Shown here: piece by piece, positions 34,246-42,621 of the stretch
Position numbering within the stretch: position 1 is the first letter of the stretch
How the letters are laid out: every line of letters starts with the position of its first letter
DNA from: Microbispora sp. ZYX-F-249
GTDB taxonomy: Bacteria > Actinomycetota > Actinomycetes > Streptosporangiales > Streptosporangiaceae
DNA length: 64,000 nucleotides
Reading direction: 5' to 3'
Assembly (NCBI RefSeq): GCF_039649665.1
Contig: NZ_JBDJAW010000006.1
Location: forward strand, 62,001-126,000
Translations under genes and position numbers: made by a program
Notes under the pieces: model-generated
Database searches by the model: none
Told to the model about the DNA's origin: nothing
What the model saw: the letters and a program-made list of their open reading frames with translations, nothing else

Positions 34246-36663
34246 CTACTGGCGGGCGCCGATGGTCTCGGCCGGGCGGGCGCGCAGGGCGAGACGCGCG
34301 GGGAGGCTCGTGGCGACCAGGGCGAGCGCGGCCACGGCGGCGATCACCAGCGCGTAGCCGGCCGGGGGGATGTACGGCAGGGCCGACCCGGTCATCCCCC
34401 GGCCGAAGGCCGACAGCGTGACGAACGCGATGCCGGTCCCGGCGAGCACGGAGACGACCAGCGCGCTCAGGGTCTCCAGGCGGAGCATGCGCAGCACCTG
34501 CCGCCGGGTCGCGCCGACCAGGCGGAGCAGGGCCAGCTCCCGCGACCGGTCCGTGGTGGACATGGCCAGCGTGTTGACCACGGCGATCGCGCTGAACGCG
34601 ATGATCAATCCCATGGCCACGTAGTTGACCTCGGCGTTCGGGGCCTGCGTCCCGGTCCCCTCCGTCGGCGACACCACCGGAGCCACGGCGGCCAGGGCCG
34701 CACGCGGGACCGAGGGGGCCTCGACGAGCAGGGTGCCCGAGGGGTCGTCGACATGGGCGGCGACCAGCGCGTACGGCAGGGTCAGGTCGCCGAAGCCGAG
34801 ACCGCGGGAGTAGATCGCCACGACCTTCAGCTCCGCCGGGGTGCCGTCGCCCAGGGTGAGCGTGAGGGTCTCGCCGGCCGACAGCCCGAGCCTGGAGGCG
34901 GCCGACTCGCTCAGCGCGGCCGACCGGGCGCCGAAGCCGTCGAGCGAGCCGGACACGACCCCGAGGTCCACGGCCTGCCCGATCGGCCGCCCGCCGCCGT
35001 CGACGCCCTGCGCGCCGTACTTGTCCAGCCCGACGCGCACGGAGGTGCGCACCACCGAGGTGACGGCCCGCACGCCCGGCACGCGGCGCACGGCCTCGAT
35101 CAGGGCGCCGTCGGCCGTCGCGCCGCTCACCACGTAGTCGGCGTGGGTGCCGGCGGCGGCCTGCGCGGCCGACGCGTGCCCCATCGTGGTCTGGCTGAAC
35201 AGGATGGTGCAGGTCATGGCCACCAGAAGGGTCAGCGGCGCCATCACGGAGGCCATCCGTCCCGGGCCCGTCCGCAGGTTGCGCGCCGCCAGGTATCCGG
35301 CGCGGGAGGCGCGCAGCGCGACACCGAGCAGGGCGGTCGCGACGCGGGCGAGCACCGGGCCGAGCAGGGTGACGGCCACCGTCCAGACGAGCGCGGTCAG
35401 CATCGTCACCGGGCTCGACGCCGCCTCGGTCTCGAGTCCCGACAGCACCAGCGTCAGCGCGATCCCACCGGCGACGCACAGGACGCCCGCGATCGACCGG
35501 CCGAGGGGCAGGCGGCTCCCGCCCATGGCGGCCTCGCCGAGCGCCTCGACGGGCCGGATCCGCGCGGTGCGGCGGACCGACAGACGGGTCGCGGCCCAGG
35601 CCGCCACCACGGCGGCGAGCAGGGCGGCCGCCGCCGGGAACGGGCTGACCACCAGGCGCAGGTTCGCCGGCATGGCGCCCAGCTCGACGAACCGGCCGCG
35701 CAGCCAGAACCCGAGGCCGATGCCGGCCGCCGACCCGACGACGCCGGCGACCAGGCCGACCAGCAACGCCTCGCCGCCCAGCAGCCGGCGTACCTGCCCG
35801 GGCGTGGCGGCGACCGCGCGGAGGAGGGCGATTTCGCGCCGCCGCTGCTGGACCGCGAGGGCGGAGGTGCCGGTCACGACCAGGATCGCCACCAGCAGGG
35901 ACGTGCCACCGAGCGCGCCGCCCAGGCTGATCAGCCGCACCCGCGCCTGCTCCGCGTCGAGGAACTCCACAGTGCCGCGCTCGTCCCCGGTGTAGGCCAG
36001 GAGACGATCGGTCAGCGCCGGCGAGACGTCCACGTGCATTCCCATCCTGGGGAACACGCCGATCGCGGTCACCAGACCCGGGCGCCCGGCCAGCCGGCGG
36101 GCCTCGGCGGTCGAGAAGAACACCGTGTCCTGGCTCGGCAGGGCCTGCGCGGTGACGCCCACGACCCGGTAGGCCTTCCCCCGGAGGTCGAGAGCGGCGC
36201 CCACGGACAGGCCGGAGCGGGCGTCCACGACCACCTCGCCGTCCCCGCGCGGCGGGCGGCCCCGCCCGATGGTGAACGGCGTGAGCCCGGCCGACTCCCA
36301 CCCGTGCCCCAGAGCGTGCCCGTCCACGGGGAACGTCACCTCGGTCAGCACCTCGGAGACGCCCGGCAGGCCGCGCAGCCGCGCCGCCGTCGCCTCGGGA
36401 ATCCAGACCCGCTCCGACAGCGGCTTGGCCTTCGTCTTGACCTTCCCGGAGGACTTGGCCACGGTCTCGTGGACGTTCTGGTCGCCCGCGACGATCAGCG
36501 GCGCGCCCGCGTAGCGCTCCGGCGCGATGTCGCCCCGCAGGCCGGTCTCCAGCAGCATCAGGCACGCGCAGACCAGCGCGGCGGCGCACACCAGCGCCAC
36601 GAACGCCCCCGCGAACGCCGCCCCGCGGTGCCGCAGGGTCTTCAGTGCGAGTCCCGTGATCAT
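34246..36663 (-). CDS. ABC transporter permease, FtsX/MacB type
   Basis: An 805-residue permease with the double FtsX layout: helix near 20-38, a large extracellular domain (40-245), three helices (about 255-370), more helices and a second extracellular domain (about 470-680), then three C-terminal helices (690-790). It ends in PAETIGARQ. Its start overlaps the stop of the ATPase gene by 4 bp (ATGA at 36660-36663), so the two are coupled. Such transporters move peptides, lipids or drugs, or pass cell-envelope stress signals to a two-component system. A response regulator gene is adjacent and divergent, with a kinase gene just beyond. Confidence 0.9.
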   Translation of the reverse strand: MITGLALKTLRHRGAAFAGAFVALVCAAALVCACLMLLETGLRGDIAPERYAGAPLIVAGDQNVHETVAKSSGKVKTKAKPLSERVWIPEATAARLRGLPGVSEVLTEVTFPVDGHALGHGWESAGLTPFTIGRGRPPRGDGEVVVDARSGLSVGAALDLRGKAYRVVGVTAQALPSQDTVFFSTAEARRLAGRPGLVTAIGVFPRMGMHVDVSPALTDRLLAYTGDERGTVEFLDAEQARVRLISLGGALGGTSLLVAILVVTGTSALAVQQRRREIALLRAVAATPGQVRRLLGGEALLVGLVAGVVGSAAGIGLGFWLRGRFVELGAMPANLRLVVSPFPAAAALLAAVVAAWAATRLSVRRTARIRPVEALGEAAMGGSRLPLGRSIAGVLCVAGGIALTLVLSGLETEAASSPVTMLTALVWTVAVTLLGPVLARVATALLGVALRASRAGYLAARNLRTGPGRMASVMAPLTLLVAMTCTILFSQTTMGHASAAQAAAGTHADYVVSGATADGALIEAVRRVPGVRAVTSVVRTSVRVGLDKYGAQGVDGGGRPIGQAVDLGVVSGSLDGFGARSAALSESAASRLGLSAGETLTLTLGDGTPAELKVVAIYSRGLGFGDLTLPYALVAAHVDDPSGTLLVEAPSVPRAALAAVAPVVSPTEGTGTQAPNAEVNYVAMGLIIAFSAIAVVNTLAMSTTDRSRELALLRLVGATRRQVLRMLRLETLSALVVSVLAGTGIAFVTLSAFGRGMTGSALPYIPPAGYALVIAAVAALALVATSLPARLALRARPAETIGARQ

Positions 36664-37394
36664 GCCGCGTACGCCCCCATCCGGGTCATGCGGTCGGCGA
36701 CCTTCTCCGCGCTCGGCGCGGCCATCGCGTCCACGATCCGGCCGTCGGCGAGGAACAGCACGGTGTCGGCGTAGGAGGCGGCCACCGGGTCGTGGGTGAC
36801 CATCACCACGGTCTGGCCGAGGCCGTCCACCACCTCCCGCAGCAGGCGGAGCACGTCACGGGCCGTCATCGTGTCGAGCGCGCCGGTCGGCTCGTCGCCG
36901 AAGACCACCTGCGGCCGGGTCACCAGCGCCCTGGCGATGGCGACCCGCTGCTGCTGCCCGCCGGACAACTGGGCGGGGCGGTGCCCGAGGCGGCCCGCCA
37001 GCCCCACCCGCCCGACGATCTCGTCGAGCCACGCCCGGTCGGCCCGCGCCCCGGCCAGCCGCATCGGCAGCGTGATGTTCTCCAGCACGGTCAGGGACGA
37101 GACCAGGTTGAACGCCTGGAACACGAAGCCGATCCGCTGCCTGCGCAGCTCCGTCAGCCGGGTCTCGTCCATGCCGGACAGCTCCGTGCCGCCCAGCCGC
37201 ACCGAGCCGGAGGAGGGCGTGTCCAGCCCCGCCGCACAGTGCAGGAACGTGCTCTTGCCCGAACCCGACGGTCCCATCACCGCGGTGAAGCTCCCGCCCG
37301 GGATGTTCACCGAGACCTCGCGCAGGGCGGCCACCGCGCCCTGTCCCTTCCCGTACACCTTGCTCACCGCGTCAAGGCGGAGCACCTCTGTCAT
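36660..37394 (-). CDS. ABC transporter ATP-binding protein (LolD/MacB type)
   Basis: A 244-residue ATPase: Walker A GPSGSGKST near 40, Q-loop FVFQAFNLVSS near 90, signature LSGGQQQRVAIARAL near 143, Walker B VVFGDEPTGALD and switch His in MVTHDPVAAS. It partners the 805-residue FtsX permease downstream (4-bp overlap). It is divergent from a NarL-type response regulator across 98 bp, which probably controls it. Confidence 0.93.
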   Translation of the reverse strand: MTEVLRLDAVSKVYGKGQGAVAALREVSVNIPGGSFTAVMGPSGSGKSTFLHCAAGLDTPSSGSVRLGGTELSGMDETRLTELRRQRIGFVFQAFNLVSSLTVLENITLPMRLAGARADRAWLDEIVGRVGLAGRLGHRPAQLSGGQQQRVAIARALVTRPQVVFGDEPTGALDTMTARDVLRLLREVVDGLGQTVVMVTHDPVAASYADTVLFLADGRIVDAMAAPSAEKVADRMTRMGAYAA

Positions 37395-37492
37395 GTGCTC
37401 AAGCCTGCTGATCAGCGGTGTCGCTTCCCAGAGACGGCCTCACCTCGTGACCATGACCTCGTCATGATCCGGACACTGGTAGACATATCCGC

Positions 37493-38101
37493 GTGATTCG
37501 CGTACTCCTTGCCGAGGACCAGCACGTGATCAGGAGCGCCCTGGCGGCCCTGCTCGGGCTGGAGGAGGACCTGGAAGTCGTCGCGACCGCGGAGTCCGGA
37601 GAGGCCGCCCTGGCCGCCGCGCTGGTCCACCGCCCCGACGTCGCGGTCCTCGACATCGACATGCCCGGCAGACTGGACGGCCTGGCGGCCGCGGCCGAGC
37701 TCCGCACGCGCCTGCCCGCCTGCCGCGCCCTGATGCTGACCGCGTACGGCAAGCCGGGGCACCTGCGCCGCGCCCTCGGCGCCGGTGTCGCCGGATACGT
37801 GCTGAAGACGGCGCCGCCGGACGAACTCGTGGCCGCCATCCGCAAGGTCGCGGCCGGCGAACGGGTGCTCGACCCCTCGCTCGCGGTCACCGCCTGGGAC
37901 CTGTCGGACAACCCGCTCACCCCGCGTGAGGCGGACGTGCTCCGCCTGGCAGCCTCCGGCGCGGACGCCGCGGACATCGCCGGGCGGCTCCACCTGGCTG
38001 CGGGCACCGTGCGCAACTACCTCACCGGGATCGTCACCAAGCTCAACGCCCGCAACCGGACCGACGCCGTGCGCATCGCCACCGAAGCCGGCTGGATCTA
38101 G
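37493..38101 (+). CDS. NarL/LuxR-type response regulator
   Basis: A 202-residue protein with GTG start. The receiver domain (1-118) has the acidic pair E8-D9, phospho-acceptor D54 (VLDID), T in MLTAYG and K in VLKTAPP. A LuxR HTH (about 135-200) follows: NPLTPREADVLRLAASG, then AAGTVRNYLTGIVTKLNARNR. It is divergent from the ABC exporter and convergent with an unusual histidine kinase 46 bp away, which is its likely partner. It probably drives the ABC operon. Confidence 0.92.
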   Translation: MIRVLLAEDQHVIRSALAALLGLEEDLEVVATAESGEAALAAALVHRPDVAVLDIDMPGRLDGLAAAAELRTRLPACRALMLTAYGKPGHLRRALGAGVAGYVLKTAPPDELVAAIRKVAAGERVLDPSLAVTAWDLSDNPLTPREADVLRLAASGADAADIAGRLHLAAGTVRNYLTGIVTKLNARNRTDAVRIATEAGWI

Positions 38102-38151
38102 TGCCGCGACCGGCAGGATCTGCGCGACGGGGCAAAGAGGAGGGGCACTAG
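38098..38151. terminator. Inverted repeat holding both convergent stop codons
   Basis: CTAGTGCC (38098-38105) and GGCACTAG (38144-38151) are exact 8-base inverted repeats 38 bases apart. Each contains the stop codon of one convergent gene (response regulator and kinase). The long loop makes simple termination uncertain. Confidence 0.35.
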
Positions 38152-40289
38152 GCTCGCGCGGCCACCGGGGCGGGATGCGGCACGCACGCGTCGAGCGTGA
38201 ACCGGTCGCCGTCGACGCGTGAGGTCAGCCGGCCGTCCAGGGCGGCGAGGCGGGTGGTCAGGTTGCCGATGCCGGACGACCCCCGCCGCCTCTCCCCCGG
38301 CCGGACGCCGTCGTTGCGCACCCGCAGCCGCAGCCCGTTCTCGTCGGCGCGCATCGTGATCGCGCAGTGGCGGGCCTCGCTGTGCCTGAGCACGTTCGTC
38401 ACGGCCTCCCTGAGCACGGTGCCCAGCACGGTCTCGACCTCGGCGGGCAGGTCCGGCTCGATCGGCTCCACGGTCACCCGGATCCCGGCGGCCGACAGCA
38501 CCGTGCGCGCCGACTCCACCTCCGCCGCCAGGGACAGCTCCCTCTGCTCGCCCGAGACGGACCGCAGGTCCGCCCGCGCGCCCTCCGCCATGGCGACGAT
38601 CTCCTCGATCCGCTCCCGGGGGCTTCGCAGGCGGCGGGCCAGCTCACAGGTGAGGAGGATCGCGGCCAGGGAGTGCCCGAGCAGGTCGTGCAGGTCGCGG
38701 GCGGCGCGCAGACGCTCCTCGACGATCGCGGCGCGGGCCAGGCTCTCCCTCGCGGCCTGGAGCTCCTTCACGATCTGGGCCAGGCGGAGCAGGGCGTAGA
38801 CCACGAGCCCGGTGACGAGCGCGCTGATCGTGCTGTTGGCGAGGACGGGGGCGGGCAGGCCGAACAGGACCCCGGCCCCGGCGACGCTCGCCACGATCGC
38901 CGCCGCCGCCGGCCACGCCACGCGCCAGGGGAAGGCGAGCAGCACCGGCCCGGCCAGGAAGCCCGCCACGCCGAGCCAGACGGGCCCGAACACCGGAATG
39001 GGCGCGTACGTGAGCACCGCCATCACCCCGAGCGCCACCATGTGACGCCCGTTGACGGAGCGGAGCTGCATGACGACGATCACGGCGAGGCACGCCGCGG
39101 CCGGGAGCACGAGTGCGCCGGGGAGCTGGAGCAGCGCCTTGACGCTGAAGCCCACGAGAACGGCCGCCAGCACCGTGACCGACACCGCGTACGACGAGTC
39201 GTGCGCGGGCTCCGGCGGCAGCCACCGCCGTCTTCCCGCCCGGCTCTCCCGCACACCGGCGCCGGCGCCCGCCTCGCCGGACGCCGTCTGCTCGGACGGG
39301 CCGCGGGGAAGGGTGGCCTCCACCACGAAGTGCCCGGCGGGGGTCAGACCGGTGGTGAGGGTGCCGCCCGCCTCCTCCAGCCGGAGGCCGTCGAAATCCG
39401 CGCCCTCGGCGGTGCGGTGGCCGTCGTCGACGACGCGCAGCCGCACCCTGCCTCCCTGCGCGTCTCCCTGCTCGCCCGTCTCGATGACGCACAGCCGGGC
39501 GGTGCCCCGGCGTACGACGTCGGTGACGGCCTCCCGCAGCACCCCCGCCAGCAGCGCCCCGCCGGGGCCGAGGGGCTCGGTGTGGCCGCCGCGCACCTCC
39601 ACGGCGATTCCCGCGGCGTCGAGCATCGCCCGCGCCGTGACCAGCTCGGGAGCGAGGGAGGTCGCGCGGTAGTTCGCGGAGGCGGCGCGGGCGTCGGTCA
39701 GCGCCGTACGCGCGGTGGCGGTCACCGAGGCCAGCACCTCGGCCGCGTCGTGCGGCTCCGCGAGCGCCCGGCGACCGCCCTCGACGATCACTTCGAGGCT
39801 CCGCCCGAGGCCGTCGTTGAGCTCGCCGGCGAGGCGCAGCCGCTCGGCGGCCACGGCCGCGGCGGCCAGCGAGAGCCGGGCGGCGTGCATCTCGCCCGCG
39901 CGCTCCACGAGCCGGGTGAGACCGAAGACGACCAGCGAGACCAGCACCACGGTGATCGTCGCGTCGGCCGTCGCCCCGCCGCGGGCGGCGTCGATCACCG
40001 CCGCGCTCACCACCACGAGCGGCGCGAGCACGCGCGCGATATCACGACGGGCACTGGTCAGCAGCAGCGAACCGGCCAGGAAGCCGAGGATCCCGGTGGA
40101 GGCCCCGCCGGGGACGCTCGCCGTGTAGACGAGGACGGCCTGCGCGGCGAGCAGCCACCACGTCCTGACCTTCAGCAGGTAGAGGACCTGCACGGCGAAC
40201 ACCGCCAGCGCGATCGGCGCACCGGCGACCACGTAGACGCTCGCGAGCGCGGCGAGCACAACGACGACGATCACTCGCGCCAGACGCAC
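38148..40289 (-). CDS. Tandem-duplicated sensor histidine kinase (degenerate first half, intact second half)
   Basis: A 713-residue protein made of two similar halves, each with a set of membrane helices followed by a NarX-type HisKA_3 and HATPase region. In the second half (about 368-713) the phospho-acceptor motif is DLHDLLGHS with H534, the N box LREAVTNVLRHSE with N632, and G box SSGIGNLTTR. In the first half (1-330) the same places read ELNDGLGRS (N158 in place of His), LREAVTDVVRRG (D257 in place of Asn), and no G box. The linkers also match (ELVTARAMLDAAGI against EVESARTVLSAAGI). So it is an internal duplication in which the first unit has lost catalysis and may sense or regulate. Partner of the adjacent response regulator. 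Confidence 0.9.
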   Translation of the reverse strand: MRLARVIVVVVLAALASVYVVAGAPIALAVFAVQVLYLLKVRTWWLLAAQAVLVYTASVPGGASTGILGFLAGSLLLTSARRDIARVLAPLVVVSAAVIDAARGGATADATITVVLVSLVVFGLTRLVERAGEMHAARLSLAAAAVAAERLRLAGELNDGLGRSLEVIVEGGRRALAEPHDAAEVLASVTATARTALTDARAASANYRATSLAPELVTARAMLDAAGIAVEVRGGHTEPLGPGGALLAGVLREAVTDVVRRGTARLCVIETGEQGDAQGGRVRLRVVDDGHRTAEGADFDGLRLEEAGGTLTTGLTPAGHFVVEATLPRGPSEQTASGEAGAGAGVRESRAGRRRWLPPEPAHDSSYAVSVTVLAAVLVGFSVKALLQLPGALVLPAAACLAVIVVMQLRSVNGRHMVALGVMAVLTYAPIPVFGPVWLGVAGFLAGPVLLAFPWRVAWPAAAAIVASVAGAGVLFGLPAPVLANSTISALVTGLVVYALLRLAQIVKELQAARESLARAAIVEERLRAARDLHDLLGHSLAAILLTCELARRLRSPRERIEEIVAMAEGARADLRSVSGEQRELSLAAEVESARTVLSAAGIRVTVEPIEPDLPAEVETVLGTVLREAVTNVLRHSEARHCAITMRADENGLRLRVRNDGVRPGERRRGSSGIGNLTTRLAALDGRLTSRVDGDRFTLDACVPHPAPVAARA

Positions 40290-40363
40290 TCAGACCCCTT
40301 CGGGAGACGGTGACCGCCCCGGAGCCGCCGGCCCCTCTCCGCGGTGCCGGTCCCTCTCCGCGG

Positions 40364-40945
40364 TCAGGAGACGACGAAGGCGGCCGCGACCAGGGCGAGC
40401 GCGGCGGCGACGGCCGCCAGGGCGGACGGAGACCAGGTGACGCGGGTCTCGCCGGAGGAGCTCTCCCGGCGGGACCGGCTCATCTCGGTGAGCTGGCCGG
40501 CCACCCAATCGGCGTGGGTGCGGGCGCCGACGGCCTCGGCCACCGCCCGTTCGGCCCGGTTCGCCGACTTGGCCGCCTTGGCGGCCCGCCCGGCGGCCCT
40601 GGCCCGCTCCCGGGCCGTCGCCTGGGGCGTCCAGCAGCGTACGGTGGTGTCTCCCGACTCGATCACGATGGCGCTGGCCACGGACACGTCGTCCACGCCG
40701 CTCCAGGGGACGTAGGCGTTCCGCAGCACGTTGCGCACACGGACGCCGCCCTCCTCGGCGACGACGGCGGGCCGCAGCGCCATCACGAACACCAGCGCCG
40801 TGATGACGCCCAGCACCGCGCCCGCGATCAGCGCGCTGGGGATGCTGCCGTGGGCGACCAGGTCCCACACGTTCCAGGCGGCGAACAGCATCCAGGCCCA
40901 GCCGCAGACCCAGGCCACCTTGGACCGGTAGACCTGCGGTTTCAT
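40364..40945 (-). CDS. PH-domain membrane protein
   Basis: A 193-residue protein from the ATG at 40945. Two membrane helices at about 10-28 and 35-55 ([21 protein letters not shown]) are followed by a bacterial PH-like domain (about 60-110: [21 protein letters not shown]) and an Arg/Ala-rich helix, then a C-terminal membrane helix. Proteins of this layout are widespread in actinomycetes, with unknown function. The ATG overlaps the adenosine deaminase stop by 4 bp (ATGA), so it is translated with that gene. Confidence 0.8.
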   Translation of the reverse strand: MKPQVYRSKVAWVCGWAWMLFAAWNVWDLVAHGSIPSALIAGAVLGVITALVFVMALRPAVVAEEGGVRVRNVLRNAYVPWSGVDDVSVASAIVIESGDTTVRCWTPQATARERARAAGRAAKAAKSANRAERAVAEAVGARTHADWVAGQLTEMSRSRRESSSGETRVTWSPSALAAVAAALALVAAAFVVS

Positions 40946-42030
40946 GCGCGCCACTTCATCTGCGCGTACCCCGGCTTGATCACGCCGTTGATCAGCGCGA
41001 GCCGTTCGTCGAACGGGATGAAGGCCGACTTCATCGCGTTGACCGTGAACCACTGCAGGTCGTCCCAGTCGTAGCCGAAGGCGTCCACCAGCTTGGCGAA
41101 CTCCTGCGACACGCTCGTCCCGCTCATCAGCCGGTTGTCGGTGTTGACCGTCACACGGAAGTAGAGGCGGCGCAGCAGGCCGATCGGGTGCTCGGCGATC
41201 GACGGGGCGGCCCCGGTCTGCAGGTTCGACGTCGGGCACATCTCCAGCGGGATCCGCTTGTCGCGGACGTACGCCGCCAGCCTGCCGAGCTTGGCCTCGC
41301 CGTCGTCCGACACCGTGATGTCGTCGATGATCCGCACGCCGTGGCCCAGGCGGTCGGCGCCGCACCACTGGATGGCCTGCCAGATCGACGGCAGCCCGAA
41401 CCCCTCGCCGGCGTGGATCGTGAAGTGGGCGTTCTCCCGCTGCAGGTACTCGAACGCGTCCAGGTGCCGGGTGGGCGGGTAGCCGGCCTCGGCGCCGGCG
41501 ATGTCGAACCCCACCACGCCGAGGTCCCGGTAGCGTACGGCGAGCTCGGCGATCTCCATCGAGCGGGCCTGGTGGCGCATGGCCGTCAGCAGCGTGCCCA
41601 CCCTGATCCGCGGCCGGCCGTCCGGCCCGGCCGAGCCCAGGCGGAATCCCTCCAGCACGGCCTCGACGACCTGGTCCAGCGACAGGCCCCGGGAGGTGTG
41701 CTGCTCCGGCGCGTACCGCACCTCGGCGTACATCACGCCGTCGTCCGCCAGGTCCTCGGCGCACTCCGCGGCCACCCTGACCAGCGCCTCGCGCGTCTGC
41801 ATCACCCCGACGGTGTGCGAGAACGTCTCCAGGTAGCGCTCCAGCGAACCCGAGTCCGCGGCGTCCCTGAACCAGACCGCCAGCTCGCCGGGGTCGTACG
41901 TGGGCAGGGTGTGGCCGCATTCGCGGGCGAGGTCGACGATCGTCCCGGGGCGCAGCCCGCCGTCGAGATGGTCGTGCAGGAGCACCTTGGGCGCCCTGCG
42001 AATCTCCTCCAAATCGGGCAGCTTACTCAT
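40942..42030 (-). CDS. add: Adenosine deaminase
   Basis: A 362-residue enzyme. Zinc ligands are H19 and H21 in HDHLDGG; further motifs are FTIHAGEG (near 206), [10 protein letters not shown] (near 228) and [11 protein letters not shown] (near 305). It turns adenosine or deoxyadenosine into inosine, which PNP can then split, so it belongs with the salvage genes on both sides. The C-terminal residues match bacterial Add, and the length is usual. Translationally coupled to the PH-domain gene behind it. Confidence 0.95.
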   Translation of the reverse strand: MSKLPDLEEIRRAPKVLLHDHLDGGLRPGTIVDLARECGHTLPTYDPGELAVWFRDAADSGSLERYLETFSHTVGVMQTREALVRVAAECAEDLADDGVMYAEVRYAPEQHTSRGLSLDQVVEAVLEGFRLGSAGPDGRPRIRVGTLLTAMRHQARSMEIAELAVRYRDLGVVGFDIAGAEAGYPPTRHLDAFEYLQRENAHFTIHAGEGFGLPSIWQAIQWCGADRLGHGVRIIDDITVSDDGEAKLGRLAAYVRDKRIPLEMCPTSNLQTGAAPSIAEHPIGLLRRLYFRVTVNTDNRLMSGTSVSQEFAKLVDAFGYDWDDLQWFTVNAMKSAFIPFDERLALINGVIKPGYAQMKWRA

Positions 42031-42112
42031 GCCACCCTCCTCCCCACGGTCGTCCGTCCGGCAATCCTAGCCAGGGCCCGAGCGGCTTCGGATCGCCGAG
42101 ACCTGCCGATTC

Positions 42113-42466
42113 TCACTCCTCGCGATTGGCGGTATCCGGGGAGAACGCGGGCAGGCAGACGGCCACGTACTCCGCACCGGACGGCCCGGAGCTGTAGCGG
42201 ATCTTCTCGCCGGGCTCGCTGACGAACGCCTGGCCCGCCTCCACCACGGTCGTGCCGCCCTCGTGCTCCACCACGACCGACCCCTTGAGCACGAGCGTGT
42301 ACTCACCGAACTCCGGGGTCTGTGCGGGCTCCTCCCAGCCGGGCGGGGCCACCATGTGCGCGATGGAGACCTGCTCGTCGCCGCTGTTGACGCGGCCGAC
42401 GTACTCGTCAATGACCTTGCCGCCCGGCACCGGGATGCGGGTGGGGCCGTCGATCCTCCTGACCAT
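42113..42466 (-). CDS. Cupin-fold protein
   Basis: About 117 residues from the ATG at 42466; the frame is open to 42505. It has a single cupin barrel: PGWEEPAQTPEFGEYTLVLKGSV for motif 1 and GQAFVSEPGEKIRY for motif 2. The usual His residues of metal-binding cupins are not in place (E/Q at those sites), so metal binding is doubtful. The substrate is unknown. It lies alone, 82 bp from add, and is divergent from the sigma-like gene. Confidence 0.75.
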   Translation of the reverse strand: MVRRIDGPTRIPVPGGKVIDEYVGRVNSGDEQVSIAHMVAPPGWEEPAQTPEFGEYTLVLKGSVVVEHEGGTTVVEAGQAFVSEPGEKIRYSSGPSGAEYVAVCLPAFSPDTANREE

Positions 42467-42521
42467 GCCGACCAGTCTGTCAGTCGTTCCCCGAAATCCT
42501 GTCATTTGCCCGCATTCGCAC

Positions 42522-42527
42522 TAGGCT
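42522..42527 (+). promoter_or_regulatory. Candidate -10 box of the sigma-like gene
   Basis: TAGGCT about 95 bases before the GTG start, in a small AT-richer pocket between divergent genes. No matching -35 identified. Confidence 0.3.
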
Positions 42528-42621
42528 TGAGCGGCTGCGGGGGCGGGAGGGACCGCAGGGCCGGGTGATACGTGAACCAGACACGACGCGGTGCCCGCCG
42601 CCGCGTGGACGGGGAGCCGTG

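Noticed and set aside
34208..36589. Second long minus-strand frame inside the FtsX permease gene
   Set aside because: Out-of-frame shadow with Arg/Gly-rich composition; the 805-residue frame has the membrane segments and extracellular domains.
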